Below are positions 25,179 to 33,576 of a DNA stretch of 64,000 nt, piece after piece. The position numbers and the translations under genes are program-made. Location of the stretch: assembly GCA_963706555.1 (NCBI GenBank), contig OY970164.1:4650001-4714000 (forward strand), given 5' to 3'. The number at the start of each line of letters is the position of its first letter. Position 1 is the stretch's first letter. Origin of the DNA: Bog-473 sp963706555. Its GTDB lineage: Bacteria; Actinomycetota; Acidimicrobiia; Acidimicrobiales; RAAP-2. The notes under the pieces are model-generated. The model saw nothing but the letters and a program-made list of their open reading frames with translations. It was not told where the DNA came from and did not search any database.

Positions 25179-26786
25179 CTACATATGCACGGCGACATTC
25201 TCGTCGAGATCATCGATCAGCGTGACTCGAGATGGGACATAGATGGCAGTCGTGACCAAGGCGGCGCCCATGACCCCCAGACCGACCAGCGCGGTGAGGT
25301 GGAGGCCACTGACAAAGGCCTGGTTCGCCGCCGCCCGCGTCGCGAGGCCAAGATCGTGGGGCAGCTTGGCGGCCACACCCACGGCATCGCCGATCTGGCT
25401 TTGGATGGCCGGACGAGAGGACGCGGGGACGTGGCGCAACGGACCGTCGAACGCCTTTTGGACATGGGACCGGTACTCGCCCGCGGCCAAGCTGCCCACG
25501 ATTGCGACCCCGAACGTGCCGCCCAGCAACTGCACCATCGCCCGGAGACCTGAACCAGCACCGATCTTGTCGGGCGGCAGAGTTCCGACGATCGCATTGG
25601 ACGCAGGGGCAATGACGAGACCCATCCCGAAACCCACCAGGACGAACGCGACGGACACGGGAAGGACTCCCGAGACGACCGACAAGGTCGTCAACGTCAA
25701 GAGGCCACCGGTGACGAGCACCATGCCGGTGAGCATGATCGTGCGGAGCCCGAAGCGCGCCGCCAGCCGGGGTGCCAGATTGCTGCCGAGAATGCTGGCG
25801 GCGGCGGAGGGAATAAACCGCAGTCCCACCTCGAACGGATCGGCTCCCTGCACGAACTGGATGTATTGACTGACGAGATAGCTCACGCCGAACATGACGA
25901 AGAAGACCGCTGTCACCGCCCCCAGGGCTGAGGAAAAAGTGCGATTCGCAAAGAGGTGGAGGTCGAGGAACGGGTTGCTTCGGCGCCGGTCCCACATGAT
26001 GAAGACCGACAGCAACACCGCAGCGAGCGTCAAGGCGATGACGACCTGTGGCGAGGCCCAGCCATCCGTCGACGTCACGATGAACCCATACGTGAGTGCC
26101 GTGAGCCCCAGCGAAGAGAGAACCACGCCCACGGGATCGAGATTCGGGCGCTCTGAGGCGCGGCTTTCGTCGAGCGCGAAGATTCCGCCCAGAAATGCCA
26201 TGACAGCGACCGGCACGTTGATCAGGAAGACCGAACCCCACCAGAAGTGTTGCAGGAGCCACCCGCCCAGAAGTGGGCCCGCCGCCGCGCCGATGCCTCC
26301 CACTCCGGCCCATATCCCGATGGCCCGCGCCCGCCGGCGCCCGGAGAATGTCGACGCGATGATGGCGAGCGTGGCCGGCATGAGCAAGGCTGCGCCGAAC
26401 CCCATGACGGTGCGGGCCGCAATGAGAGGTCCAGTGGAATGCACGAGCGCGCACCCGAGTGATCCTCCGCCGAAGATGGCGACACCGATGAGAAAGAGCC
26501 GTCGCCTCCCGAATCGATCGCCGAGGGCGCCACCGAAGAGGAGGAACACAGCCGTGGTGAGGGTGTAACTGTCGGCAATCCACTGCAACCCGCTGCTCGT
26601 GGGGTGGAGCTCCTTGACCAAGGTGGGCAATGCGACATTGAGGACGGTCTGATCCAGCGAGATCAGCAGCACCGTGAAGCACATGACGCCGAGCGCGAGC
26701 CATTCACGCTTCGTGAAGCGGTCCCCTTCGGCGAAGCGAACCTGCTCGGTTGGAATGCTCCGTGTTCTCGAAGCGAGGGATGTCAC
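25179..26786 (-). CDS. DHA2-family MFS efflux transporter (14 TM)
   Basis: The 535-residue product starts at GTG 26786. Helix 1 contains LLISLDQTVLNVALPTL, the D-x-T-x-V-N-V-A-L-P motif D of 14-TM drug exporters; motif A is GALGDRFGRRRLFLIG and motif C is GIGAAAGPLLGGWLL. It exports drugs or metabolites by proton antiport. It directly follows the TetR gene (40 bp gap) on the same strand, which fits a TetR-controlled efflux operon. The substrate might be linked to the PhyH-family oxygenase downstream. Confidence 0.92.
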   Translation of the reverse strand: MTSLASRTRSIPTEQVRFAEGDRFTKREWLALGVMCFTVLLISLDQTVLNVALPTLVKELHPTSSGLQWIADSYTLTTAVFLLFGGALGDRFGRRRLFLIGVAIFGGGSLGCALVHSTGPLIAARTVMGFGAALLMPATLAIIASTFSGRRRARAIGIWAGVGGIGAAAGPLLGGWLLQHFWWGSVFLINVPVAVMAFLGGIFALDESRASERPNLDPVGVVLSSLGLTALTYGFIVTSTDGWASPQVVIALTLAAVLLSVFIMWDRRRSNPFLDLHLFANRTFSSALGAVTAVFFVMFGVSYLVSQYIQFVQGADPFEVGLRFIPSAAASILGSNLAPRLAARFGLRTIMLTGMVLVTGGLLTLTTLSVVSGVLPVSVAFVLVGFGMGLVIAPASNAIVGTLPPDKIGAGSGLRAMVQLLGGTFGVAIVGSLAAGEYRSHVQKAFDGPLRHVPASSRPAIQSQIGDAVGVAAKLPHDLGLATRAAANQAFVSGLHLTALVGLGVMGAALVTTAIYVPSRVTLIDDLDENVAVHM

Positions 26787-26826
26787 AAGACTCCAGATGG
26801 AAGAAGGATGTGAGGGTGCACGCGGG

Positions 26827-27456
26827 CTAGTTCGGGAGCAGGGGTTGGGCCAACTCGATCAGTCCGCGGTAGACGAACGAGGCTGCGTCAGCTTCAGCCT
26901 CCTGATCGGCCCAGACCTGCAGGGCGGTGTTGATGGTCAACGTGATGGCGCCCGCAATGAGGAGGTTGCGCAGATCAGCGGGATCGCTCCCGGTACGGGC
27001 CGCGATGACTTCCGCCATGAGATCCCGTTTGCCGTACGCCTCCTCCAGCCAACGCGCCCTGAGCGCCGGGGTCTCGCGGAGGAGGGTCAAGAAGGAGCGG
27101 ATCTTCGTGGTGTCCTCCCACCCCGCGGCGAGGGACTGGCTGATCGCTTCTCTCACGGCCACCTGCAATGACTCATCGGGTGGCCGAGCGCGGAACGCCT
27201 CGAGGAAGAGGTCCAGACTGGTCGCACCGATGGCGACGACCAGGTCCTCCTTCGTCGGGAAGTAGCGGAAGAACGTTCGCGGTGACACATCGACTGCCGC
27301 CGCGATGTCGTCGATCGTGGTCCCCGCGTACCCCCGCTCGGAGAACAATTCGGCGGCCGCCTCGGCCAGTTGCCGCCTCGTGCGCTCTTTCTTGCGCACG
27401 GCGAGGCCGCTCCTGGGCAGTTCCACCTTTTCGATCGTCAACGAATCCGCCACCAT
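26827..27456 (-). CDS. TetR-family transcriptional regulator
   Basis: The start ATG 27456 is chosen because AAGGAGG lies 7-13 nt upstream; the frame is open further upstream without a ribosome-binding site. The helix-turn-helix is TTIDDIAAAVDVSPRTFFRY then FPTKEDLVVAIG (about residues 45-75). The C-terminal ligand domain is of the TetR_C type. It probably represses itself and the downstream MFS gene; repeated GGCAGTT-type sites upstream (27474-27521) are candidate operators. Confidence 0.92.
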   Translation of the reverse strand: MVADSLTIEKVELPRSGLAVRKKERTRRQLAEAAAELFSERGYAGTTIDDIAAAVDVSPRTFFRYFPTKEDLVVAIGATSLDLFLEAFRARPPDESLQVAVREAISQSLAAGWEDTTKIRSFLTLLRETPALRARWLEEAYGKRDLMAEVIAARTGSDPADLRNLLIAGAITLTINTALQVWADQEAEADAASFVYRGLIELAQPLLPN

Positions 27457-27473
27457 GCCCTGGTCCTCCTTAA

Positions 27474-27521
27474 TTGCACGAACTGCCGAACGTCTTATCC
27501 TGACTGATGACACTAACTGCC
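27474..27521 (-). promoter_or_regulatory. Two repeated operator-like sites upstream of the TetR gene
   Basis: On the plus strand, TTGCACGAACTGCC (27474-27487) and TGACACTAACTGCC (27508-27521) match at 11 of 14 positions and begin 34 bp apart. On the minus strand each reads as TGRCA-N5-TGYCA-like, a degenerate palindrome (TGGCAGTTAGTGTCA for the upstream copy). They bracket the presumed promoter of the TetR-MFS unit and are good candidates for autoregulatory TetR binding. Confidence 0.45.
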
Positions 27522-27652
27522 ATTTTTCTCGGCCGTGCAGCGCGAGGTCCACCGGTGCAGGGTGACAGGGCCGGAGTCAGGGTCCAGCCGGGCCCGGGTC
27601 TGCCGGGCGTTTCCGGAGGCGGAGGGAGGGTGCGAAGGTTCTTCGCTCTGAG

Positions 27653-27796
27653 CTACGAGGGGCGAGGATTGATGGGGAGGAACGACTGGCACTCTTCGAG
27701 CAGCTCGGCGTCCCCTCCCCCACCTTGATGCGCGTCGATGTAGTCCTGCGCCTCTTGGGCGTTCACGGGATGCCAATCATCGGGCCATTCGTTCAC
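27653..27796 (-). CDS. Possible 47-residue acidic protein
   Basis: From GTG 27796 the peptide VNEWPDDWHPVNAQEAQDYI then DAHQGGGGDAELLEECQSFL is well structured and acidic, unlike random translation, but there is no clear ribosome-binding site and no domain. The upstream extension of the same frame is Arg/Pro-rich and probably noncoding. Confidence 0.4.
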   Translation of the reverse strand: MNEWPDDWHPVNAQEAQDYIDAHQGGGGDAELLEECQSFLPINPRPS

Positions 27797-27923
27797 GCCC
27801 GGAACGGTAGCGCCCTTTGGCGTGACCACACGCGCCTCGGAGCGCCGACCTCGGAAGCTGACCCAGGGGGAAAGATGACCCGGGGGAAACGTGACCCGGC
27901 TCGGTGGACCAGGCCGTCGTCGT

Positions 27924-28109
27924 TCAGCTGGTGAATCCCCGAATGGCGTCCAGACGGGTGACCAGGTTGGCGAGGGCCTCGGAGAATGCATCGGAAATGT
28001 GGCCGGCGACGGCCTCAGGACCCTTGGCGTCGATCACCCGGACGAGCCCGGTCATTGCATGCGTCAAGTCCGCGACCGCCTGTGCGACCTCATCTGTCTC
28101 GGATGCCAT
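27924..28109 (-). CDS. Small helical protein, 61 aa
   Basis: ATG 28109 is preceded by GGGAAAGGA at suitable spacing. The product (MASETDEVAQAVADLTHAMT, GLVRVIDAKGPEAVAGHISD, AFSEALANLVTRLDAIRGF) is predicted nearly all helical and acidic. I do not recognise it. The neighbouring genes, a possible 47-aa protein and the divergent aldolase gene, give no clue. Confidence 0.6.
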   Translation of the reverse strand: MASETDEVAQAVADLTHAMTGLVRVIDAKGPEAVAGHISDAFSEALANLVTRLDAIRGFTS

Positions 28110-28227
28110 CGTTGTGTCCTTTCCCTCGGGGTGTGACCGTCTCTTGGGGTATGCGGCAATCGCCACGGCCTCACCGTACCGGGGATCACGCCGCCCGGAG
28201 GCGGGCGCGGCGTCCGGCCGGGCCTTA

Positions 28228-28250
28228 CCGGGCCGGGCCGGGCCGGGCCC
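28228..28250. repeat. Short tandem CCGGG repeat
   Basis: The pentamer CCGGG is repeated four times head-to-tail upstream of the aldolase gene, followed by CCCGCG. It is a low-complexity tract and a place for polymerase slippage; no gene crosses it. Confidence 0.7.
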
Positions 28251-28369
28251 GCGAAAGTCCCGCACGTCGCGTGTCCGAACCGTGGACGAAGTAGCGATTG
28301 CTGCGCGCGGCGTGCATCATTGGGGCGGTCGGGGAAGCAGCGGCTCGTGGGACGAAAGGGTTACCGACG

Positions 28370-29257
28370 ATGGACGAACAGCAGCTCGAGAAGATCCACA
28401 TAGGAAAAGGCTTCATTGCCGCCCTCGACCAGAGCGGCGGCAGCACGCCCAATGCGTTGGCCGCATACGGGATCGCCCGGGACGCCTACTCCACCGACGA
28501 AGAGATGTTCGACCTCATGCAGAACATGCGCAGCCGGATCGCCCTGAGCCCGGCCTTCGACGGGGACCGGATTCTCGGGGCCATCCTGTTCGAGGACTCC
28601 TTGCATCGCGAGGTGGGCGGCCAGCCGTTCGCCGACTACCTCTGGTCAGCGAAGCGCATCGTTCCCTTCCTGAAAGTCGACCGGGGCCTGGCTCCGGTGG
28701 ACAACGGCGTGCAACTCATGAAGCCGATCCCGGACCTTGCGACGCTTCTCGCACTCGGATCGAAGGGTCACGTGTTCGGCACCAAAATGCGATCCTTCGT
28801 CCAACAAGCCGACGCCAAGGGGATTGCTGGGATCGTCGACCAGCAATTCGAGGTGGCCCGCCAGATTCTCGATGCTGGTCTCGTCCCGATCCTCGAGCCC
28901 GAGATCTCCATCGAGAGCCCCGAGAAGGCGGAAGCCGAGGCTCTCTTGAAGGCAGCCGTCCTCGAGCACCTGGGCGAGCTCACGGCCGAGCAGCGCGTCA
29001 TCGTCAAACTCACACTCCCCGAGGTCGACGACTTCTACGCCGAACTGGTGCAGCACCCCGCAATCCTCCGTGTGGTCGCGTTGTCCGGCGGCTACACGAG
29101 AGCGGTGGCCGACGACAGTCTGGCCCGGAACCACGGGGTCATTGCCAGCTTTTCTCGCGCCCTGACGGACGGACTGCGGCTCACGCTGGATGACGAAGCG
29201 TTCGACGCCACCCTCTCCGATTCGATCCAGAGCATCTTCGAGGCCTCCATCACATGA
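28370..29257 (+). CDS. fda: Class I fructose-bisphosphate aldolase
   Basis: ATG 28370 begins MDEQQLEKIHIGKGFIAALD, then QSGGSTPNAL, the start of the Fda type (about 295 residues) known from staphylococci and actinobacteria. Further signatures are FDGDRILGAILFEDSLHREV, PFLKVDRGL, GVQLMKPIPDL, FGTKMRS, LVPILEPEISI and VIVKLTLPE, with the Schiff-base Lys in the last. It splits fructose-1,6-bisphosphate into two triose phosphates in the cytoplasm without metal. An upstream in-frame ATG at 28298 is less likely. The pirin gene converges with it. Confidence 0.93.
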   Translation: MDEQQLEKIHIGKGFIAALDQSGGSTPNALAAYGIARDAYSTDEEMFDLMQNMRSRIALSPAFDGDRILGAILFEDSLHREVGGQPFADYLWSAKRIVPFLKVDRGLAPVDNGVQLMKPIPDLATLLALGSKGHVFGTKMRSFVQQADAKGIAGIVDQQFEVARQILDAGLVPILEPEISIESPEKAEAEALLKAAVLEHLGELTAEQRVIVKLTLPEVDDFYAELVQHPAILRVVALSGGYTRAVADDSLARNHGVIASFSRALTDGLRLTLDDEAFDATLSDSIQSIFEASIT

Positions 29258-29260
29258 GCC

Positions 29261-29298
29261 CGGGCCGGAGCTCAGATCTCGGGCCGGAGCTCAGATCC
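29261..29298. repeat. 19-bp tandem duplication between aldolase and pirin genes
   Basis: CGGGCCGGAGCTCAGATC occurs at 29261-29278 and 29280-29297, separated by one T, just after the aldolase stop codon and reaching into the last codons of the pirin gene (stop at 29291). It is a simple recent duplication in the convergent spacer. Confidence 0.85.
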
Positions 29299-30298
29299 CG
29301 GCATGTCCTGTTCTCGGGTTGGGGTCATACACGTGCGGCATCAGCGCATTGGGGGGGATCCGGCCAAGACGGCCCGCTTCGAAGTCGTCCATCGCCTGTT
29401 GGATCTCGGCCCTCGTGTTCATGACGAAGGGCCCATAGTGCTCGACAGGCTCTCCGATGGGTCGCCCCCCGAGGATGAGCACCTCAAAATCGGCCGAACG
29501 CGAATCCTGCTGTTCGTCGGCCTGAAGGGCGAGCCAGTCACCAGGCCCGAATGTCGACATCTGCCCGGCATGCACCGGTCGACCCTCCGTGCTCGTGCGG
29601 CCCGAGCCGGCCAGCACGTAGGCCAACGCGTTGAAGGACGGATTCCACGGGATCCGCAGTTGCGCCCCCGGTCGGAGTGAGACGTGCATGAAGGCCATTG
29701 GCGAGTGGGTCGAGCCGGGACCGCTCACCCCCGCGAGCTCACCCGCGATCACCCGCACCAGCGAGCCACCGTCCGGTGACGCCAACAGAGCGACCTCGTC
29801 GCCCTCGAGCCCTTGGTAGGCCGGTGCGATGAGCTTGTCCTTTGCCGCGAGGTTGACCCACAACTGGATACCGTGAAAGACCCCACCGGAGACGACGAGC
29901 GCCTCAGGTGGGGTCTCGATGTGGAGGATTCCGGCGCCAGCGGTCATCCACTGCGTGGCCCCATCGGTGATGAGCCCTCCGCCGCCATGTGAGTCCTGAT
30001 GCTGGAACGTCCCGTCGATCATGTACGTCACCGTTTCGAAGCCACGGTGCGGGTGCCATGGAGTGCCCTTGGGTTCCCCGGGGGCATAGTCCACCTCGCC
30101 CATTTGATCCATGTGGACGAACGGGTCGAGCTCCGCAAGGCTCAGCCCGGCGAACGCCCGGCGCACGGGGAACCCCTCTCCCTCCAATCCGCTCGGTGCG
30201 GTCGTGACCGACTTGAGCGGCCTCTCGATGGCGCCTGCGACATCGGGGTCGGGAATTTTGGGGAGCGAGGTGATGTCGTCGACCGTCACCGCCGGCAT
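29291..30298 (-). CDS. Pirin-family cupin protein
   Basis: ATG 30298 is used; a start 14 codons earlier is possible. Of 335 residues, the N-terminal cupin holds the metal-binding motif TPWHPHRGFETVTYM and a downstream HQDSHGGGG and GILHIETPPEAL region, with four candidate ligands (three His, one Glu). The C-terminal cupin begins near PGAQLRIPWNPSF. Pirins are Fe-binding and some have quercetin 2,3-dioxygenase activity; in bacteria the role is unclear. It is a lone gene convergent with fda. Confidence 0.88.
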   Translation of the reverse strand: MPAVTVDDITSLPKIPDPDVAGAIERPLKSVTTAPSGLEGEGFPVRRAFAGLSLAELDPFVHMDQMGEVDYAPGEPKGTPWHPHRGFETVTYMIDGTFQHQDSHGGGGLITDGATQWMTAGAGILHIETPPEALVVSGGVFHGIQLWVNLAAKDKLIAPAYQGLEGDEVALLASPDGGSLVRVIAGELAGVSGPGSTHSPMAFMHVSLRPGAQLRIPWNPSFNALAYVLAGSGRTSTEGRPVHAGQMSTFGPGDWLALQADEQQDSRSADFEVLILGGRPIGEPVEHYGPFVMNTRAEIQQAMDDFEAGRLGRIPPNALMPHVYDPNPRTGHAGI

Positions 30299-30383
30299 TG
30301 TGCACCCCGCACCATGGAGGATCCTCTGTTCATGGCCCAACCCCTTTCAGCATTCACCCACTCCCTCCAACAGCTGCTGCGAC

Positions 30384-31670
30384 CTACCGGTTCGCGGTCA
30401 CACGGGCGCTGATCTTGGCCCAGGCGGCCAGATCCCGCGCATCTGCGGGTCGACCAACACGGGTAACCGTGTCCACGTCGGGCGAGGCGGCGCGCAGCGC
30501 CCCGACGCGGCACTCGTCCTTGCTCCGGCTGCTGAACGGGTCGAACTGGTAGTGACGCATTGCGTTGGCGTGCGTGATCTTGTCGACCGCGGTGTCGTCA
30601 AGGCCGCTGAGAATCACCGAGAGCACCTCCGGCGCCTCGGGCCATGTCCCGTCTGAGTGGGGATAATCGGACTCCCAGCAGACATTGTCGATGTTGAAAT
30701 GCTCGAGGTTGGCCAGACCTATCGGCTCTTTGATGAAGCAGCAGAGGATGTTGCGACGGAACACATCAGCAGGCCCGTTGATGCCGTCGGGAAACGTGTG
30801 ACCGGTCCATCCGTGGTGCCGGTCGAGCACGTGTTCGGCCCGCCAGAGGAAATAGGGAATCCACCCGATGTCGCCTTCGGTGAGTGAGAACGTGAGATCG
30901 GGAAAGCGTTGAAAGGCGTCGCACCAGATCAGATCGGCCAGGGTGAGGATGGAGGACACCGATGACAACGTCATGGCAACGCTGGGTGGCGCGTCCTGGG
31001 TCGTATGGAACGTCCGCGAGGAGGACCCCACATGGCAACAGAGCACTGTGCCCTCGTCGACGGCAGCCGCAAAAAGCGGATCCCATGCCCTGGAATGAAT
31101 GCTCGGCATGCCCAATGCCTCGGGGTTCTCCGAGAACGTCACGGCATGACAGCCCTTGCCGGCAAGCCTGCGGACTTCTTTTGCTGCGAGCTCGGGGTCG
31201 AACAACGGCAACAGGCCGCACGGGATGAACCGGTCGGGATAGGCGCCGCACCACTCGTCGACATGCCAGTCGTTGTAGGCACGGATCATTACTTCGTTGA
31301 CCGCTGCATCCGGCCCCTGGTTCAGCACCTGTCCGGAGAATCCGGTCCAGTTCGGAAAATTGAGACCGGCGAGCTGCCCTCCGGCGTTCATGTCCTGCAC
31401 CCGTTGGTGCACGTCATAACAGCCGGGGCGCATCTCCTCGTAGCGATTCGCGTCGATGTTGAAGAACTCCGGCGGCTTGCCCGCTACCGCGTTGAGGCCC
31501 AGGTTCCTGCCCCGCACATCGCCGTAGTACCACTGTTGCACCCCGTCAGCGTCTTGCACCACCCGGGGTGCGAGGTCCTTGTACCGGGCCGGCAGATGCC
31601 TGTCGAACATGTCCGGGGGCTCGGCGATGTGGTCATCGACGCTAATAAGGATCAGCTCATCCGCATCCAC
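30384..31670 (-). CDS. Amidohydrolase family 2
   Basis: The start is taken as GTG 31670, giving 428 residues that begin VDADELILISVDDHIAEPPD; the upstream open frame is Arg/Ser-rich and overlaps the divergent VOC gene. The D-D-H at the barrel start, WESDYPHSDGTWP near the C-terminus and CCHVGSSS in the middle are typical of the actinobacterial group that hydrolyses or decarboxylates aromatic-type substrates. It diverges from a VOC protein and two acyl-CoA dehydrogenases, and lies near a second amidohydrolase (34870), which suggests a shared pathway. Start codon choice is uncertain. Confidence 0.85.
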   Translation of the reverse strand: MDADELILISVDDHIAEPPDMFDRHLPARYKDLAPRVVQDADGVQQWYYGDVRGRNLGLNAVAGKPPEFFNIDANRYEEMRPGCYDVHQRVQDMNAGGQLAGLNFPNWTGFSGQVLNQGPDAAVNEVMIRAYNDWHVDEWCGAYPDRFIPCGLLPLFDPELAAKEVRRLAGKGCHAVTFSENPEALGMPSIHSRAWDPLFAAAVDEGTVLCCHVGSSSRTFHTTQDAPPSVAMTLSSVSSILTLADLIWCDAFQRFPDLTFSLTEGDIGWIPYFLWRAEHVLDRHHGWTGHTFPDGINGPADVFRRNILCCFIKEPIGLANLEHFNIDNVCWESDYPHSDGTWPEAPEVLSVILSGLDDTAVDKITHANAMRHYQFDPFSSRSKDECRVGALRAASPDVDTVTRVGRPADARDLAAWAKISARVTANR

Positions 31671-31845
31671 GAGACGAAGGTAGCAGAGTCTCGGCGTTCC
31701 TCCACGGGTCGCCCGGAGGCCTTCACGGCGAAGCACCACCTGGTCCAGCGCCCTTCTGAGATGGACGTCGTACGTCGGTCCCGGCGCCTCACCCCGAGGA
31801 CCTGCAAGAGTTTCGTCAGACCGGCAATCATCGGAGGTACGTGCA

Positions 31846-32307
31846 ATGGGCTTGAGCGAGCTGTACCACGTGGGCATCGTCGTTCCCGACATCGAGGCCG
31901 GGCGAGAGCGACTGTCGTCACTGGTCGGGGTCGAATGGGGGCCCACGATCGAAGCGGACACCGAGGTACGGACGGCCTCGGGTTCCGACGAGGTGATCTC
32001 CCTCAAACTCTGCTACTCGACCACAGCCCCGCATCTCGAGCTCGTCGAAGAACGGCCGGGGACTCCGTGGGTCTGCAATGAGTTCTCCAACCTCCATCAC
32101 ATCGGCTACTTCTCCGACTCCCTGGCAGGCGACTCGCTGAAGCTCGAAGGGGGTGCGTGTCCACTCGAGATCTGTGGTCGTGCCGGTGAAGATGTGCCGC
32201 GCACGTTCTCCTACCATCGCGATCCGCTCGGCGTGCGCTTCGAGTACGTCGATGCAGCAGGCCGCACCATGATGGAGGATTTTGTCTTCAAGGCCCCCGC
32301 CGACTGA
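31846..32307 (+). CDS. VOC (glyoxalase/dioxygenase) superfamily protein
   Basis: ATG 31846 follows GGAGG. The 153-residue protein is a vicinal-oxygen-chelate fold: LYHVGIVVPDIEAG at the start (metal His), LHHIGYFSD in the second half (second His) and GVRFEYVDAAG (metal Glu). Members include glyoxalase I, methylmalonyl-CoA epimerase and extradiol dioxygenases; this short version cannot be assigned a substrate. It heads a gene set with two acyl-CoA dehydrogenases, so a role in the same acyl-CoA pathway is plausible. Confidence 0.85.
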   Translation: MGLSELYHVGIVVPDIEAGRERLSSLVGVEWGPTIEADTEVRTASGSDEVISLKLCYSTTAPHLELVEERPGTPWVCNEFSNLHHIGYFSDSLAGDSLKLEGGACPLEICGRAGEDVPRTFSYHRDPLGVRFEYVDAAGRTMMEDFVFKAPAD

Positions 32308-32438
32308 TCGAGGACGCCGAACGCACCGATGACCTGAGCCCCTGTCCCGGCGTCACCGCATCTGACGGGAGGGTTCGCGTGCATATACAGTGCCGCGGAC
32401 GCAGCTGGGCATCACGCTCCTGAACCGGGGATTCGCGC

Positions 32439-33566
32439 ATGGAACTCACACTTACCGACGATCAAGAACTCCTTCGGGACACCGCGGTCAGGTTCATGGA
32501 GGACTCCTGTCCTCTCGAGACAGTCCGCCGCCTTTTCGACGAGGCCGGGACCGACCTCCCATCCGACTACCTGCGCGATGCCGCCGAACTGGGTTGGTTC
32601 TCCCTGCTCGTGCCCGAGGAGTTCGGTGGTGGCAGCATCTCGGGCGACGGTTTGCGCGACGCCGCCATCGTTGCCGAAGAGCGGGGCCGCCGCCTTCAGC
32701 CGGGGCCGTTCGTTGCCATGAACGTCGTGGCCGGAGCATTGGCCCGCGGGGGAACTGCGGCTCAGCGGGACGAAATCCTGCCTGCGATCATGGCGGGCGA
32801 GTCCGTCGCCTCCTGGGTGGCCAATGACGCGACCGGTGAATGGGCGCCGGGCGCTTCTGTGACGGCGACCGCACGCGACGGGGGCTTCGTGCTGTCCGGC
32901 ACGTCCGGAGTGATCCAGGGGGCGAGCCAAGCTGCATGGCTCCTCGTCGTTGCCACCGGACCCGAAGGACTGTCCCAATTCCTCGTTCCAGCGGACCGGC
33001 CGGGCGTCGTGGTGCACGCACTCGATGCGCACGACATCACGCAGCGCTTCGGCCGGGTCGAGCTCCACGAGGTCCACGTGGGACCCGAGTCCGTCGTCGG
33101 CCAAAGCGGGCAAGCCGCAGCGGACGTAGAACAGCAGCTCGTCGAAGCCCTCGTGCTCTCCGTGGCCGAAACCCTGGGGGCACTTGCCGGCCTCTTCGAG
33201 ATGACCCGCCAGTACGCCATCGACCGCATTGCCTTCGGCCGGCCGATCGGCTCGTACCAGGGGATCAAATACCAGCTGGCCGACATGAGCCTGTCCATCG
33301 AAGCCGCCCACGCGATTTCCGCCGCAGCGACCAAGGCGGTGCAGGGCGGTCAAGCTGACGCGGGAGAGGTGGCGAGCATGGCCAAGGCCTGGCTCGGGGA
33401 CATCGGGATCGAGGTGGCGCAAGGGTGTTTCCAGATTTTTGCCGGCATCGGCTACACCTGGGAGCACGACCTCCATCTGTTCTTGCGCCGCATCACGATG
33501 AACGGGTTGCTGTTCGGCAAGTCGGAGTGGCACCGCGAGCGGATCTGTACGATCCAAGGACTGTGA
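32439..33566 (+). CDS. Acyl-CoA dehydrogenase (small subunit type)
   Basis: The 375-residue FAD enzyme starts MELTLTDDQELLRDTAVRFM. It carries FGRPIGSYQGIKYQLADMS and the C-terminal GIGYTWEHDLHLFLRR, a pattern of the actinobacterial FadE subgroup in which two different subunits form one enzyme. It would introduce a double bond into a CoA thioester. The next gene, 10 bp on, encodes the larger partner. It is an ordinary family length. Confidence 0.9.
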   Translation: MELTLTDDQELLRDTAVRFMEDSCPLETVRRLFDEAGTDLPSDYLRDAAELGWFSLLVPEEFGGGSISGDGLRDAAIVAEERGRRLQPGPFVAMNVVAGALARGGTAAQRDEILPAIMAGESVASWVANDATGEWAPGASVTATARDGGFVLSGTSGVIQGASQAAWLLVVATGPEGLSQFLVPADRPGVVVHALDAHDITQRFGRVELHEVHVGPESVVGQSGQAAADVEQQLVEALVLSVAETLGALAGLFEMTRQYAIDRIAFGRPIGSYQGIKYQLADMSLSIEAAHAISAAATKAVQGGQADAGEVASMAKAWLGDIGIEVAQGCFQIFAGIGYTWEHDLHLFLRRITMNGLLFGKSEWHRERICTIQGL

Positions 33567-33576
33567 GGAGCGCGAC

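Noticed and set aside
28228..28250. A CRISPR or regulatory repeat array in the CCGGG tract.
   Set aside because: It is a short pentamer run without spacers and no cas gene is in the window.
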